Positions 47,027 to 55,881 of a stretch of DNA of 64,000 bases are shown here, in pieces. A program made the position numbers and the translations under genes. Location: positions 99,571 to 163,570 of the forward strand of contig NZ_JACAFQ010000017.1 of NCBI RefSeq assembly GCF_015354575.1. The letters are read 5' to 3'. The notes beneath the pieces were generated by a model. The model was given only the letters and a program-made list of their open reading frames with translations, ran no database searches and was not told the DNA's origin. Source of the DNA: Pseudomonas sp. UFMG81. GTDB lineage: Bacteria > Pseudomonadota > Gammaproteobacteria > Pseudomonadales > Pseudomonadaceae. How positions within the stretch are numbered: position 1 is the stretch's first letter; every line of letters begins with the position of its first letter.

Positions 47027-47572
47027 TTACTTCTTCTTTTTGGGGGCGATGACCATCATAAGCTGGCGTCCTTCCATCTTCGGATGCTGCTCAACGGTGC
47101 CGTATTCCACGAGGTCAGCCTCGACCCGCTTCAACAGCTCCATGCCCAGCTCCTGGTGGGCCATCTCACGGCCGCGGAATCTCAGAGAGATCTTGGCCTT
47201 GTCCCCATCGCTAAGGAAACGTACCAGGTTGCGTAGTTTTACCTGGTAATCCCCTTCTTCCGTCCCTGGACGAAACTTGATTTCTTTGATCTGGATCTGC
47301 TTCTGGTTCTTCTTGGCTTCGTTGGCCTGCTTCTTCTTCTCGAAGAGGTGCTTGCCGTAGTCCATCACCTTGCAGACGGGCGGCACCGCGTCTGCAGAGA
47401 TTTCCACCAGATCCAGCTTCGCTTCATCAGCGATACGCAGCGCTTCATCAATCGAGACGATGCCAATCTGCTCGCCGTCAGCACCAATTAACCGAACCTC
47501 GCGTGCCGAGATATTCTCGTTGATCGGGGCTTTCGGTGCAGTTCGTTTATCGTTTCTCATTTCACGCTTAAT
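47027..47572 (-). CDS. infC: Translation initiation factor IF-3, probable AUU start
   Basis: The product is 181 aa. IF-3 N-domain (INENISAREVRLIGADGEQIGIV) and C-domain (KEIKFRPGTEEGDYQVKLRN, RFRGREMAHQELG) are complete. IF-3 blocks subunit joining and checks the start codon. The ATG at 47578 has GGAG only 2 nt upstream, too close. The ATT two codons later (47570-47572) has the same GGAG 8 nt upstream, and an AUU start is the known autoregulatory start of E. coli infC. I therefore prefer AUU; if wrong the protein gains two residues. The ATG at 47578 overlaps the thrS stop. Confidence 0.9.
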   Translation of the reverse strand: MKREMRNDKRTAPKAPINENISAREVRLIGADGEQIGIVSIDEALRIADEAKLDLVEISADAVPPVCKVMDYGKHLFEKKKQANEAKKNQKQIQIKEIKFRPGTEEGDYQVKLRNLVRFLSDGDKAKISLRFRGREMAHQELGMELLKRVEADLVEYGTVEQHPKMEGRQLMMVIAPKKKK

Positions 47573-47577
47573 AGTCA

Positions 47578-49500
47578 TTACTCCGATTCTTGGCGACCAC
47601 GCCGGGAAACCGCTTGCGACAGCAGCTCAGCGAACTGCGCGACGGGCATCGAGCCCAGGTCTGCGCCTTCGCGGGTGCGCACAGCGACGGTTTGCGTTTC
47701 GACTTCGCGATCCCCTATAACCAAAAGATAAGGGACCCGCAGCAACGTATGCTCGCGGATTTTAAAGCCGATCTTCTCATTTCTCAAGTCCGACTTGGCA
47801 CGGAATCCGCTACCGTTCAGGGCTTTTTCCACTTCCAGGGCGAAATCGGCCTGTTTGTCGGTGATGTTCATGATCACGGCTTGGGTCGGGGCCAGCCACG
47901 CCGGGAACACGCCGGCATAGTGCTCGATGAGCATGCCGATGAAGCGCTCGAACGAACCGAGGATGGCGCGGTGCAGCATCACCGGGCGCACGCGGCTGTT
48001 GTCTTCGGCGATGTAGCTGGCGTCCAGGCGCTCGGGCAGGTTCGGGTCGTACTGCAGGGTGCCGCACTGCCAGTTACGGCCGAGGCAGTCGCGCAGGGTG
48101 AACTCGATCTTCGGCCCGTAGAAGGCGCCCTCGCCCGGCTGGTATTCCCACTCCAGGCCCGACTCGTTCAGGGCGTCGGCCAGTGCGCCTTCGGCACGGT
48201 CCCACAGCTCTTCGGAGCCCACGCGCTTGGCGGGGCGGGTCGACAGCTTCATGGCGACGTCGGTGAAACCGAAGTCCTTGTACACGTCCAGGGTCAGCTT
48301 GATGAAGTCGGCGGCTTCTTTCTTCACCTGTTCTTCGGTGCAGAAGATATGCGCGTCGTCCTGCACGAAGCCACGCACGCGCATAATGCCGTGCAGCGCG
48401 CCGGACGGCTCGTTGCGGTGGCAGGCGCCGAACTCGGCCAGGCGCAGCGGCAGGTCGCGGTAGGACTTCAGGCCCTGGTTGAACACCTGCACGTGGCACG
48501 GGCAGTTCATCGGTTTTACCGCGTAGTCGCGGTTTTCCGACGAAGTGGTGAACATGTTCTCGGCGTAGTTGGACCAGTGACCGGAACGCTCCCAGAGGAT
48601 ACGGTCGACAACCTGCGGGGTCTTGATTTCCTGGTAGCCGTTTTCACGCTGGACCTGGCGCATGTACTGCTCGAGCACCTGGTACACGGTCCAGCCGTTG
48701 GCGTGCCAGAACACCATGCCCGGGGCTTCTTCCTGCAGGTGGAACAGGTCGAGCTGCTTGCCAATCTTGCGGTGGTCGCGTTTTTCGGCTTCTTCTATGC
48801 GCTGGATGTACGCCGCCAGCTGCTTCTTGTCGGCCCAGGCGGTGCCGTACACACGTTGCAGCTGCTCGTTCTTGGCATCGCCGCGCCAGTAGGCGCCGCT
48901 CAGCTTGGTCAGCTTGAAGGCTTTGAGGAAGCGGGTGTTCGGCACGTGCGGGCCGCGGCACATGTCGACGTATTCTTCGTGGTAATACAGGCCCATGGCC
49001 TGCTCGTCCGGCATGTCCTCGACCAGGCGCAGCTTGTAGTCCTCGCCACGCTGGGTGAACACGTCGATGACTTCGGCGCGCGGGGTCATCTTCTTGACCA
49101 CGTCGTAGTCGGTGTCGATCAGCTGCTGCATGCGCTTTTCGATCGCGGCGAGGTCGTCCGGGGTGAAGGGACGCTCGTAGGCGATGTCGTAGTAGAAGCC
49201 TTCGTCGATCACCGGGCCGATCACCATCTTGGCGGTCGGATACAGCTGCTTCACTGCGTGGCCGATCAGGTGGGCGCACGAGTGACGGATGATCTCCAGT
49301 CCCTCTGCATCTTTGGGGGTGATGATCTGCAGGGTGGCGTCGTGTGCGATCTTGTCGCAGGCATCGACCAGCTTGCCATCGACCTTGCCGGCGAGTGTCG
49401 CCTTGGCCAGGCCTGCGCCGATCGAGGCGGCGACTTCGGCTACGGATACCGGCTGGTCGAACGTGCGTTGACTGCCATCGGGAAGAGTAATAACGGGCAT
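47578..49500 (-). CDS. thrS: Threonyl-tRNA synthetase
   Basis: The product is 640 aa: TGS domain (PVITLPDGSQRTFDQPVSV), editing domain with HSCAHLIGHAVKQLYP and HEEYVDMCRGPHVPNT, class II core with MNCPCHVQVFNQGLKSYRDLPLR (zinc Cys) and the anticodon-binding domain at the end. CTAGGAGAGGAGG precedes the ATG at 49500. It is first in the translation operon. Confidence 0.98.
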   Translation of the reverse strand: MPVITLPDGSQRTFDQPVSVAEVAASIGAGLAKATLAGKVDGKLVDACDKIAHDATLQIITPKDAEGLEIIRHSCAHLIGHAVKQLYPTAKMVIGPVIDEGFYYDIAYERPFTPDDLAAIEKRMQQLIDTDYDVVKKMTPRAEVIDVFTQRGEDYKLRLVEDMPDEQAMGLYYHEEYVDMCRGPHVPNTRFLKAFKLTKLSGAYWRGDAKNEQLQRVYGTAWADKKQLAAYIQRIEEAEKRDHRKIGKQLDLFHLQEEAPGMVFWHANGWTVYQVLEQYMRQVQRENGYQEIKTPQVVDRILWERSGHWSNYAENMFTTSSENRDYAVKPMNCPCHVQVFNQGLKSYRDLPLRLAEFGACHRNEPSGALHGIMRVRGFVQDDAHIFCTEEQVKKEAADFIKLTLDVYKDFGFTDVAMKLSTRPAKRVGSEELWDRAEGALADALNESGLEWEYQPGEGAFYGPKIEFTLRDCLGRNWQCGTLQYDPNLPERLDASYIAEDNSRVRPVMLHRAILGSFERFIGMLIEHYAGVFPAWLAPTQAVIMNITDKQADFALEVEKALNGSGFRAKSDLRNEKIGFKIREHTLLRVPYLLVIGDREVETQTVAVRTREGADLGSMPVAQFAELLSQAVSRRGRQESE

Positions 49501-49835
49501 GGCGCCTCCTCTCCTAGTGGTGACCCCTACCAAAGGTCACGTGGGTTGGGATGAGCCAGTACAAGATCCGCCCTGCCTTTCCGTGGGGAAAGCCTGCCTC
49601 ACAGTGGCAGAGACCTGTTCGGTCTGCCAGGGTCGAACCAGAGTGACTGGAAGGTAAAAAGTTGCGAGCCGCCAGTGGCAAGCTGCAAGCCGAGCATGCT
49701 AGCACGCGGGTTGTGCGGGGGCGCAGATTTATTTGGAAATTGCGCAGACGGGATGAACTTGTGCGGAAAATTTCCGATCAGACCTTCTGAAGCAACCTAC
49801 TCTTGATGAGACCTTAACCTAAGGAGTGTGTGGTT
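49501..49835 (-). promoter_or_regulatory. thrS leader and promoter region with two hairpins
   Basis: No gene is seen. On the thrS strand the leader can form CTTTCC/GGAAAG (49577-49592) and a longer GGCAG-A-GACC/GGTC-TGCC stem-loop (49606-49628). A structured thrS leader would fit autoregulation by the synthetase as in E. coli, but mimicry of tRNA-Thr is not demonstrated. A short GC-rich palindromic block at about 49666-49690 resembles a dispersed repeat. Confidence 0.4.
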
Positions 49836-50138
49836 ATGCGACTTCAGTCTCTTCTGGCCGCCTGTGCCGCGAGCGCCCTGCTGCTGCCCCTGGCGGCCAA
49901 CGCGGGCAACTTCCCAGCAGGCAAGGAAGGCGCCTACATGGCGCAGTGCCAGCAAGTGGCGAGCGCCCAGGGCGTGGATGCGGCCACGGCGAAGAAGCAC
50001 TGCGAATGCGGTGCCAAGGCCATCAAAGATAATTTCAATAACAAGGAGATCGAAGACCTCGACAGCCAGGACGGCGTCGACGCCAAGCTGATGCAGAAGG
50101 CGCAGATGACTGTACAAGCCGCCTGCAAGCCGAAATAG
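49836..50138 (+). CDS. Small exported cysteine-containing protein
   Basis: The product is 100 aa with a signal peptide ending PLAANAGN. The mature part has four cysteines (AQCQQV, KHCECGAKAI, QAACKPK), probably forming disulfides. The pattern AxxQCxxxA-HCxCxAxxI suggests a small helical hairpin family found in Pseudomonas, function unknown. The start at 49836 follows AAGGAG; a GTG two codons earlier is less likely. Confidence 0.75.
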   Translation: MRLQSLLAACAASALLLPLAANAGNFPAGKEGAYMAQCQQVASAQGVDAATAKKHCECGAKAIKDNFNNKEIEDLDSQDGVDAKLMQKAQMTVQAACKPK

Positions 50139-50301
50139 GCAGGGCTATCCGGCCATCGCGCAGATCATTTGCGCTGGATCAACATCCTGCGAAGGTAATA
50201 GGCGCTACATGCGCAGAAATGGACTATGATGTCGCCCGTGCACCTGTAGCCTCGGCAACATCGCACTTCGAAAAAAAATCATGTTTCTGGAGATTCACCT
50301 C

Positions 50302-50514
50302 ATGTCCAATCGCCAAAACGGCACCGTCAAATGGTTCAATGATGAAAAAGGCTACGGCTTCATCACCCCAGCAGGCGGCGGCGACGACCTGTTCGTTCAC
50401 TTCAAGGCCATCGAATCCGACGGCTTCAAGAGCCTGAAAGAAGGCCAAGCTGTTTCCTTCGTTGCCGAGAAAGGCCAGAAGGGCATGCAGGCTGCACAGG
50501 TTCGTCCGGAGTAA
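50302..50514 (+). CDS. Cold-shock protein (CspA family)
   Basis: The product is 70 aa, a single OB-fold cold-shock domain with RNP1 KGYGFITP and RNP2 DLFVHF. It binds single-stranded RNA as a chaperone. The start at MSNRQNGTVKWF is the family start. The ~160-nt region upstream may include a regulatory 5' leader. A terminator follows. Confidence 0.95.
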   Translation: MSNRQNGTVKWFNDEKGYGFITPAGGGDDLFVHFKAIESDGFKSLKEGQAVSFVAEKGQKGMQAAQVRPE

Positions 50515-50530
50515 TTCGGCTACCGCTACA

Positions 50531-50560
50531 AAAAAACCCGCCACTTGTGGCGGGTTTTTT
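50531..50560 (+). terminator. Terminator of the cold-shock gene
   Basis: The stem CCCGCCAC/GTGGCGGG with a 2-nt loop is followed by six T; an A-run on the other side allows bidirectional action. Confidence 0.9.
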
Positions 50561-50636
50561 ATTGCCTGTATCGCGCCAGCCCTGCCCTCTTGCGCGGCAC
50601 AAGGCCGCGGCTACAGAGCCGTTGCAGGGCCTGGGT

Positions 50637-50957
50637 TCAACCGCAGTTGACGCGCGTCACCACACCCTTCTCGTCGACATTCAGGTTCAAGCGCTCCGAG
50701 CGGTACTCCAGGGTGATCACATCGTGCGGTTTGAGGATACGCGCCATCTGCGAACCACTGGCCTTGCGCGCCTGCTCGAGCAACTCCGGGGTGCCCGGCT
50801 TGCCGATAGTGAAGTCGGCGCCACTGGCTTCGCAGCGGCCATCGTTGCCGGCTGGAGCAGTGGGCGCGGCACTGCCGCCCGACGAGCCGCCGGTGCTGCA
50901 GCCTGCCAGGACGCTGGCCAGCAGCAGGGTCGCCAGGGTAGCGCGGGTACGGAACAT
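50637..50957 (-). CDS. I78-family peptidase inhibitor, lipoprotein
   Basis: The product is 106 aa with lipobox SVLAGC (lipidated Cys20). The C-terminal domain has the I78 pattern: ARILKPHDVITLEYRSERLNLNVDEKGVVTRVNCG. Members inhibit serine peptidases and protect the envelope. The gene ends the strand block before the cold-shock terminator. Confidence 0.85.
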   Translation of the reverse strand: MFRTRATLATLLLASVLAGCSTGGSSGGSAAPTAPAGNDGRCEASGADFTIGKPGTPELLEQARKASGSQMARILKPHDVITLEYRSERLNLNVDEKGVVTRVNCG

Positions 50958-51245
50958 GAATCCTCCTAGATCGATCAGGGAACCTGCCTATGCGACAGTT
51001 CCTTCAACTGTTTGTTGCAAAACCGCAAGATTCTGCCTGAACCCCGCAGCAGACGCGAAACGCAATCGTGACCGGATTTTGCACCAAACCAGGGGTTCGC
51101 GAAAAACCGTCACTTATGCCTAAGTCGCAGGGCCGCTGCGGCAAAGGCATGATTTACTGCAAGAAGTGGAGCGCGCCTCGCCTCCCCCTCGAACGCCAGG
51201 ACCCGGCATTCGACCCCACAGCCAAGGCCCACGCGAGAGCCCCAC

Positions 51246-51458
51246 ATGAGCAGCCACAGCATCGATGCCGATATCAAGGTGAAATGGGACGAAGGCCAGA
51301 GCGCCTACAGCCCGGGCACGCCCGAAGAGTTGGTGCTGATCGCCATCGACCTGCTGGTGCGCGACCTCGGCGGTGAAGCGGCGCGCAGTTTCATCGAGCA
51401 GGTGCTCGAACACCACGCGCCGAGTGCGGCTATTTCAGTCGAGCCAAGCGGGCGCTGA
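51246..51458 (+). CDS. Small protein of unknown function
   Basis: The product is 70 aa (MSSHSIDADIKVKWDEGQSAYSPGTPEELVLIAIDLLV ...). It has no signal peptide or known domain. Its 3' end overlaps the convergent nucleoside hydrolase gene by 29 bp. Codon use fits the genome, so it is probably real. Confidence 0.55.
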   Translation: MSSHSIDADIKVKWDEGQSAYSPGTPEELVLIAIDLLVRDLGGEAARSFIEQVLEHHAPSAAISVEPSGR

Positions 51459-52440
51459 GCAGGTCGAAGAAGCCCTGGGCATCGCCCTCCTCGATCCACA
51501 TCACGTTGGCCGGCTGCTTGAGCACGCCGTACCAGTCGGCGACGGTCTGGCCGAAGGTCGGGCCTTCACGGCTGTCGACCACCATGTGGATCTGCTTGCC
51601 CTTGAACAGTTCGGGCTTGAGCAGGTAGGCGATCACACTGGCATCGTGCACCGGGCCACCGGGCATGCCGTAGGTGTCCATATCGAACTTGATGTACGCA
51701 TTGAGAATATCCACCACCAGTTTGCTGGCCTGGTTGTTCACCGCGGCCAGTTGCTTGAGGCGCGCGTCGCTGGTGAGCAGCTTGTGGGTCACGTCCAGCG
51801 GCAGGTAGGTGAGCTTGACGCCGCTGGCCAGCACCACCTCGGCGGCATGGGGGTCGGCGAAGAGGTTGAACTCCGCCGCCGGGGTGATATTGCCGCCATT
51901 GAAGTGCGCGCCGCCCATGATCACCACTTCCTTGATGCCCTTGGCGATGTCTGGCTGCTGGATCAGCGCCAGCGCCAGGTTGGTCTGCGGGCCGAGCATG
52001 GCCACGGTGATGCTGTGGGGTTCGGCGGCGCCAAGGGTGTCCACCAGGTACTGCACGGCATTGCCCTTGGCCAGGGGCTTGCTCGGCTCGTGCACCTGCA
52101 CGCCGGTCAGGCCCTCTTCGCCGTGCACATTGGCGGCGTAGATCGGTGCACGCACCAGCGGCCGCCCTGCCCCGGCGTACACGGGGATATCCTCGCGGCC
52201 ACCCCATTCACGGGCCAGCCGGGCGTTGCGCGAGGTCTTCTCCAGGCGCACGTTGCCGGCGACCGTGGTGATGGCGCGGATATTCAGCTCTTCCTTGGAG
52301 GCCATGGCCAGCAGCAGCGCGACCACATCGTCGGCACCGGGGTCGGTATCGATGATCAGGTCGCGCGGGGCGGCCATGAGGCTGGTGCTGGCTAGCGCGG
52401 ACATGAGGACAGCTCCTTGAAACAGGCGCTTGAGGGACAT
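51430..52440 (-). CDS. nunH: Periplasmic nucleoside hydrolase, last gene of the ribose operon
   Basis: The product is 336 aa. A signal peptide (1-23, ending SLMAAP) precedes the inosine/uridine-preferring nucleoside hydrolase fold. The calcium-binding motif is DTDPGADDVVALLLAM. Other conserved blocks are VMGGAHFNGGNITPAAEFN and the late HDASVIAYLL. It releases ribose and base from nucleosides in the periplasm, feeding RbsBAC. It follows rbsD after a REP. Confidence 0.9.
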   Translation of the reverse strand: MSLKRLFQGAVLMSALASTSLMAAPRDLIIDTDPGADDVVALLLAMASKEELNIRAITTVAGNVRLEKTSRNARLAREWGGREDIPVYAGAGRPLVRAPIYAANVHGEEGLTGVQVHEPSKPLAKGNAVQYLVDTLGAAEPHSITVAMLGPQTNLALALIQQPDIAKGIKEVVIMGGAHFNGGNITPAAEFNLFADPHAAEVVLASGVKLTYLPLDVTHKLLTSDARLKQLAAVNNQASKLVVDILNAYIKFDMDTYGMPGGPVHDASVIAYLLKPELFKGKQIHMVVDSREGPTFGQTVADWYGVLKQPANVMWIEEGDAQGFFDLLSARLARLK

Positions 52441-52485
52441 TTAGCACTCCTTGTTGCTTGGGTGGTAATGACAGGTTGCGCCGCA

Positions 52486-52512
52486 ACCTGTGGGAGCTGG
52501 CTTGCCAGCGAT
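52486..52512. repeat. Single REP element between rbsD and the nucleoside hydrolase gene
   Basis: GTGGGAGCTGGCTTGCCAGC is the same REP type as at 57468-57554. Confidence 0.85.
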
Positions 52513-52539
52513 GCGAGGGCACAGCCCTCGCCTTTGCAA

Positions 52540-52944
52540 TCAGAAGGTAACGCCGGCCACCAGGGCGATATTGCTGTAGGGCTGGCACTCACCGGTACGC
52601 ACCACCGCCCGCGCCCTTTCACACAGCACCTTGAACTCGGCATGCCCCACTTGCTGGCGCTGGCCGATCGCCCCCTCGCCACGCAAACGTTCAACCTCGG
52701 CCAACGCCGGTGGCAGCGCCTGGAAAATCTCCTCGGCCAGCACATGCCGCTCCACCTGCATTTCGCTCAGCACCACGCGCAGCACACTGGCGAAATCAGG
52801 GATGCCCGGGGTCAACGCCAGGTCGATCAGCTCGACCCCAGGCGGCACCGGCAAACCGGCGTCGCCGATCACCAGGATGTCGCCATGGCCCAGCCCGGCG
52901 ATCACCCGCGACAGGGCGATATTCAGCAGCGGCGTCTTCTTCAT
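52540..52944 (-). CDS. rbsD: D-ribose pyranase
   Basis: The product is 134 aa with MKKTPLLNIALSRVIAGLGHGDILVIGDAGLPVP at the N-terminus, the RbsD signature. It interconverts pyranose and furanose ribose so RbsK can act. It overlaps rbsK by 4 bp (ATGA). Confidence 0.95.
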   Translation of the reverse strand: MKKTPLLNIALSRVIAGLGHGDILVIGDAGLPVPPGVELIDLALTPGIPDFASVLRVVLSEMQVERHVLAEEIFQALPPALAEVERLRGEGAIGQRQQVGHAEFKVLCERARAVVRTGECQPYSNIALVAGVTF

Positions 52945-53849
52945 GGTGTCAGCTCTTTCAAATAGGGAATCGACGGCTGAGCGCCCACTCGGGTGACCGA
53001 CAACGCTGCGGCGCGCTGCCCGAAAACGATTGCGTCTTGCAGCGAAAGGCCACGGGCCAGGCCGGCGGCGAAAGCGCCGACGAAGGTGTCGCCGGCCGCC
53101 GTGGTGTCCAGCGGTTTGACCGGTGTCGTCGGAAAGTGCCGAGCGCCGTCTGCGTCGACCAACAACGCACCCTGGGCCCCCAGGGTCACGATGACCTTGC
53201 CCGCCCCCAGTTGGCGCAGGCGTTCCGCCGCGCGGCGCGCACTGTCCTGATCGCTGACCTTCAGCCCAGCCAGGGCCTCGGCCTCGCTTTCGTTAGGGAT
53301 CAGGTAGTCGATATGGGCGAACCATTCCGCCGGCAGCGGGCCGGTAGCCGGTGCCGGGTTGAGGATCACCGTCTTGCCCAGTTCACGGCCTCGGGCCAGG
53401 GTCCAGGCCACGGTGGCAGTGGGGACTTCCAGCTGGCAGATGACCACTTCGGCCTGCTGCAGCAAGCTGTCGAAGCGGCGCACTGACTCAGGCCCGAGCC
53501 GGCCGTTGCCGCCCGGGATGATGACGATGGCATTCTGGCTGGCGGCGTCCACCACGATCAGCGCCACACCGCTGGAAACGCCGCCGCACACGCTGACACC
53601 CTGGCAGTCGACACCCTCCACTTCCAGGGCCTGGCGCAGCTGTTGGCCGTAGGCGTCATCGCCGACATTGCCGACCATCGCCACACTGGCGCCCAGCCGG
53701 GCCGCCGCCACGGCCTGGTTGGCGCCCTTGCCACCGGGCGCGGTGAAGAAGCTGTCGCCGGCCAGGGTTTCACCGCCGCGCGGCAGGCGCTGGGCGCGCG
53801 CCACCAGGTCCATGTTCAGGCTGCCGACCACAACCACCTTGGCATTCAT
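52941..53849 (-). CDS. rbsK: Ribokinase
   Basis: The product is 302 aa, PfkB family. It opens VVVVGSLNMDLVARAQRLPRGGETL, with GGKGANQAVAAARLG for ribose and DTTAAGDTFVGAFAAGL as the catalytic signature. I chose ATG 53849 because AAGGA lies 6 nt upstream; an ATG at 53855 would have no spacing. Confidence 0.95.
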   Translation of the reverse strand: MNAKVVVVGSLNMDLVARAQRLPRGGETLAGDSFFTAPGGKGANQAVAAARLGASVAMVGNVGDDAYGQQLRQALEVEGVDCQGVSVCGGVSSGVALIVVDAASQNAIVIIPGGNGRLGPESVRRFDSLLQQAEVVICQLEVPTATVAWTLARGRELGKTVILNPAPATGPLPAEWFAHIDYLIPNESEAEALAGLKVSDQDSARRAAERLRQLGAGKVIVTLGAQGALLVDADGARHFPTTPVKPLDTTAAGDTFVGAFAAGLARGLSLQDAIVFGQRAAALSVTRVGAQPSIPYLKELTP

Positions 53850-53858
53850 GGGCATTCC

Positions 53859-54881
53859 TTATCGGTAATCGTTGAACAGGTCCGGGCGCGGCCCGGTGGA
53901 CTCGCGCAGGACGATACGCGGGGCGACGATGCGCTGTTCGGCCTCGCAACGGCGCGGTGCACCGATGCGCGACAGCAGCAGCGCTGCGGCGTTCTCGCCG
54001 AGCTCGCGGATCGACTGGCCGACAGTGGTCAGCGCCGGGTACACGTAGCGGCTCAGCTCGATGTCATCGAAGCCGATCACCGACAGCTCGCCGGGGACGT
54101 TGATGTTGCGCTCGGCGGCGGCGCGCAGCACCCCAAAACCGATCATGTCGTTGCCGGCAAAGATCGCCGTCGGCCGCTCGCCGTCAAGCAGGCGCGCCGC
54201 AGCGGCATGCCCACCGGGGCTGGTGAAGTCGCTGTGCAACACATGGCCGGGGGCGACTCGCAGCCCCGCCTCGGCCATGGCGCGACGAAAACCGGCCAGG
54301 CGCAGCTGGCTGACGCCGGTATCGACGGGGCCTGCGATGGTGGCGATCTCACGATGGCCCAGTTCCAGCAGATGACGGGTGGCCAGGTACGCACCGTGCT
54401 CATGGTCGATGCGCACCAGGTCCGCCTCGACCCCCTCCAGCGCCCGGTCGACGATGACCATCGGCGTGCGCACGCAGGCCAGGCTGTCGAGCAGGTCGCG
54501 ATCCTCGCCCACCGACGCGACCACCAGGCCGTCGATGCGTTTTTCCAGCAGCACGCGCAGGTAGCTGCGCTGCTTCTGCGGATCATCGTCGGAGTTGCAC
54601 AGGATCACGCAGTAGCCGTTGCGCTCGCAGGCGTCCTCGATACCCCGCGCCAGTTCGGCGAAGTACGGGTTGACGCTGTTGGGCACCAGCAGGCCGATGG
54701 TGGCGGTGCTGCGCGCCTTCAGCGAGCGCGCCACGGCGCTGGGCACGTAGTCGAGCTCGGCGATCGCCGCCTCGACCTTGAGCCGCACGTGCTCGCTGAC
54801 CGGGCGGGTCTTGTTCAGTACATGGGACACGGTGGTGTAGGAGATACCCGCCAGTGCCGCGACGTCTTTGATGGTTGCCAT
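53859..54881 (-). CDS. rbsR: LacI-family ribose operon repressor
   Basis: The product is 340 aa with a LacI helix-turn-helix (MATIKDVAALAGISYTTVSHVLNKTRPVSEHVR) and a periplasmic-binding-like ligand domain. It is encoded inside the operon it should control, and the operator at 58562-58573 fits. Ribose is the expected inducer. Confidence 0.94.
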   Translation of the reverse strand: MATIKDVAALAGISYTTVSHVLNKTRPVSEHVRLKVEAAIAELDYVPSAVARSLKARSTATIGLLVPNSVNPYFAELARGIEDACERNGYCVILCNSDDDPQKQRSYLRVLLEKRIDGLVVASVGEDRDLLDSLACVRTPMVIVDRALEGVEADLVRIDHEHGAYLATRHLLELGHREIATIAGPVDTGVSQLRLAGFRRAMAEAGLRVAPGHVLHSDFTSPGGHAAAARLLDGERPTAIFAGNDMIGFGVLRAAAERNINVPGELSVIGFDDIELSRYVYPALTTVGQSIRELGENAAALLLSRIGAPRRCEAEQRIVAPRIVLRESTGPRPDLFNDYR

Positions 54882-54885
54882 GGGT

Positions 54886-55881
54886 TCAGTTCCGCCGGTT
54901 CGCGCGCCGGCTACGGTAAGTGTCGAGCACCACGGCGATGACGATGACCGCCCCGGTGATGATGCGTTTGGTCGGTTCAGAGGCGCCGATCTGCGCCAGG
55001 CCTGCGGCCAGCACGGAGATGATCAGTACCCCGAAGAAGGTGCTGATGACCGAGCCGCGCCCGCCCATCAGGCTGGTGCCGCCGATCACCACGGCGGCGA
55101 TCACCTGCAGCTCCAGGCCGGACCCGGCGTTGGGGTCGGCGGCCTCGAGCCGGGAGATCTGGAACAGCGCGGCCAGCCCGGCGAGCACGCCCATCAGGGC
55201 GAACACCAGGATCTTGTACGGGCGCGGGTCGATCCCGGCCAGGCGCACCGCTTCTTCATTGGTGCCGATGCCGATCAGGTAGCGGCCGAACACCGTGCGG
55301 GTCAACACCAGTTGCGCCAGCACGATCACCAGCAAGGCGATGATGAAGGCCGGCGAGATGCCGAAGGCGACGGGGTTGGAGAACCAGGCGAAGGCATCGC
55401 CGATATAGGCGGTGCGCGAGTCGGTGAACTGGTAGGCCAGGCCGCGGGCCATTTCCAGCACGCCCAGCGAAACGATGAACGAGGGGATGCGCCAGGCCAC
55501 GGTTATGCTGCCGGTGACGCTGCCGGCCAGCGCTGCCACGGCCATGCCCAGCAGCGCCGAGGGCAGCACGCCCCAGCCCCAGCCGAGGATCGCCACGCTC
55601 ACCGTCGAGGCGGCCAGGGCCAGCACCGAGCCCACCGACAGGTCGATACCGCCGATGATCAGCACGAAGGTCATGCCCACGGCCAGCACCATCAGGTCGG
55701 GGATCTGGTTGGCCAGGGTGCTGAAGGTGGCGTAGGACAGGAAGTGGCTGCTCAACAGCGAGAACAGCACGATCATCGCCAGCAAGGCGCCGGCCAGGCC
55801 CAGGTAGGTGCCCAGGCCGAAGTAAGTGCCGCTGCGGCGAACCGGCGCGGCGCCGGAGGTGTCGAGAGGGGTGGTTTTCAT
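54886..55881 (-). CDS. rbsC: Ribose ABC transporter permease
   Basis: The product is 331 aa with eight to ten TM helices and the BPD_transp_2 signature (GGIDLSVGSVLALAA, GTNEEAVRLAGI, VIGGTSLMGGRGSV). Its start overlaps the rbsA stop by 4 bp. Confidence 0.95.
   Translation of the reverse strand: MKTTPLDTSGAAPVRRSGTYFGLGTYLGLAGALLAMIVLFSLLSSHFLSYATFSTLANQIPDLMVLAVGMTFVLIIGGIDLSVGSVLALAASTVSVAILGWGWGVLPSALLGMAVAALAGSVTGSITVAWRIPSFIVSLGVLEMARGLAYQFTDSRTAYIGDAFAWFSNPVAFGISPAFIIALLVIVLAQLVLTRTVFGRYLIGIGTNEEAVRLAGIDPRPYKILVFALMGVLAGLAALFQISRLEAADPNAGSGLELQVIAAVVIGGTSLMGGRGSVISTFFGVLIISVLAAGLAQIGASEPTKRIITGAVIVIAVVLDTYRSRRANRRN

Noticed and set aside
42871..49554. Long frames antisense to pheT, pheS and thrS (814, 501 and 654 codons)
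   Set aside because: They lie exactly over conserved synthetase genes and have shadow-type composition.
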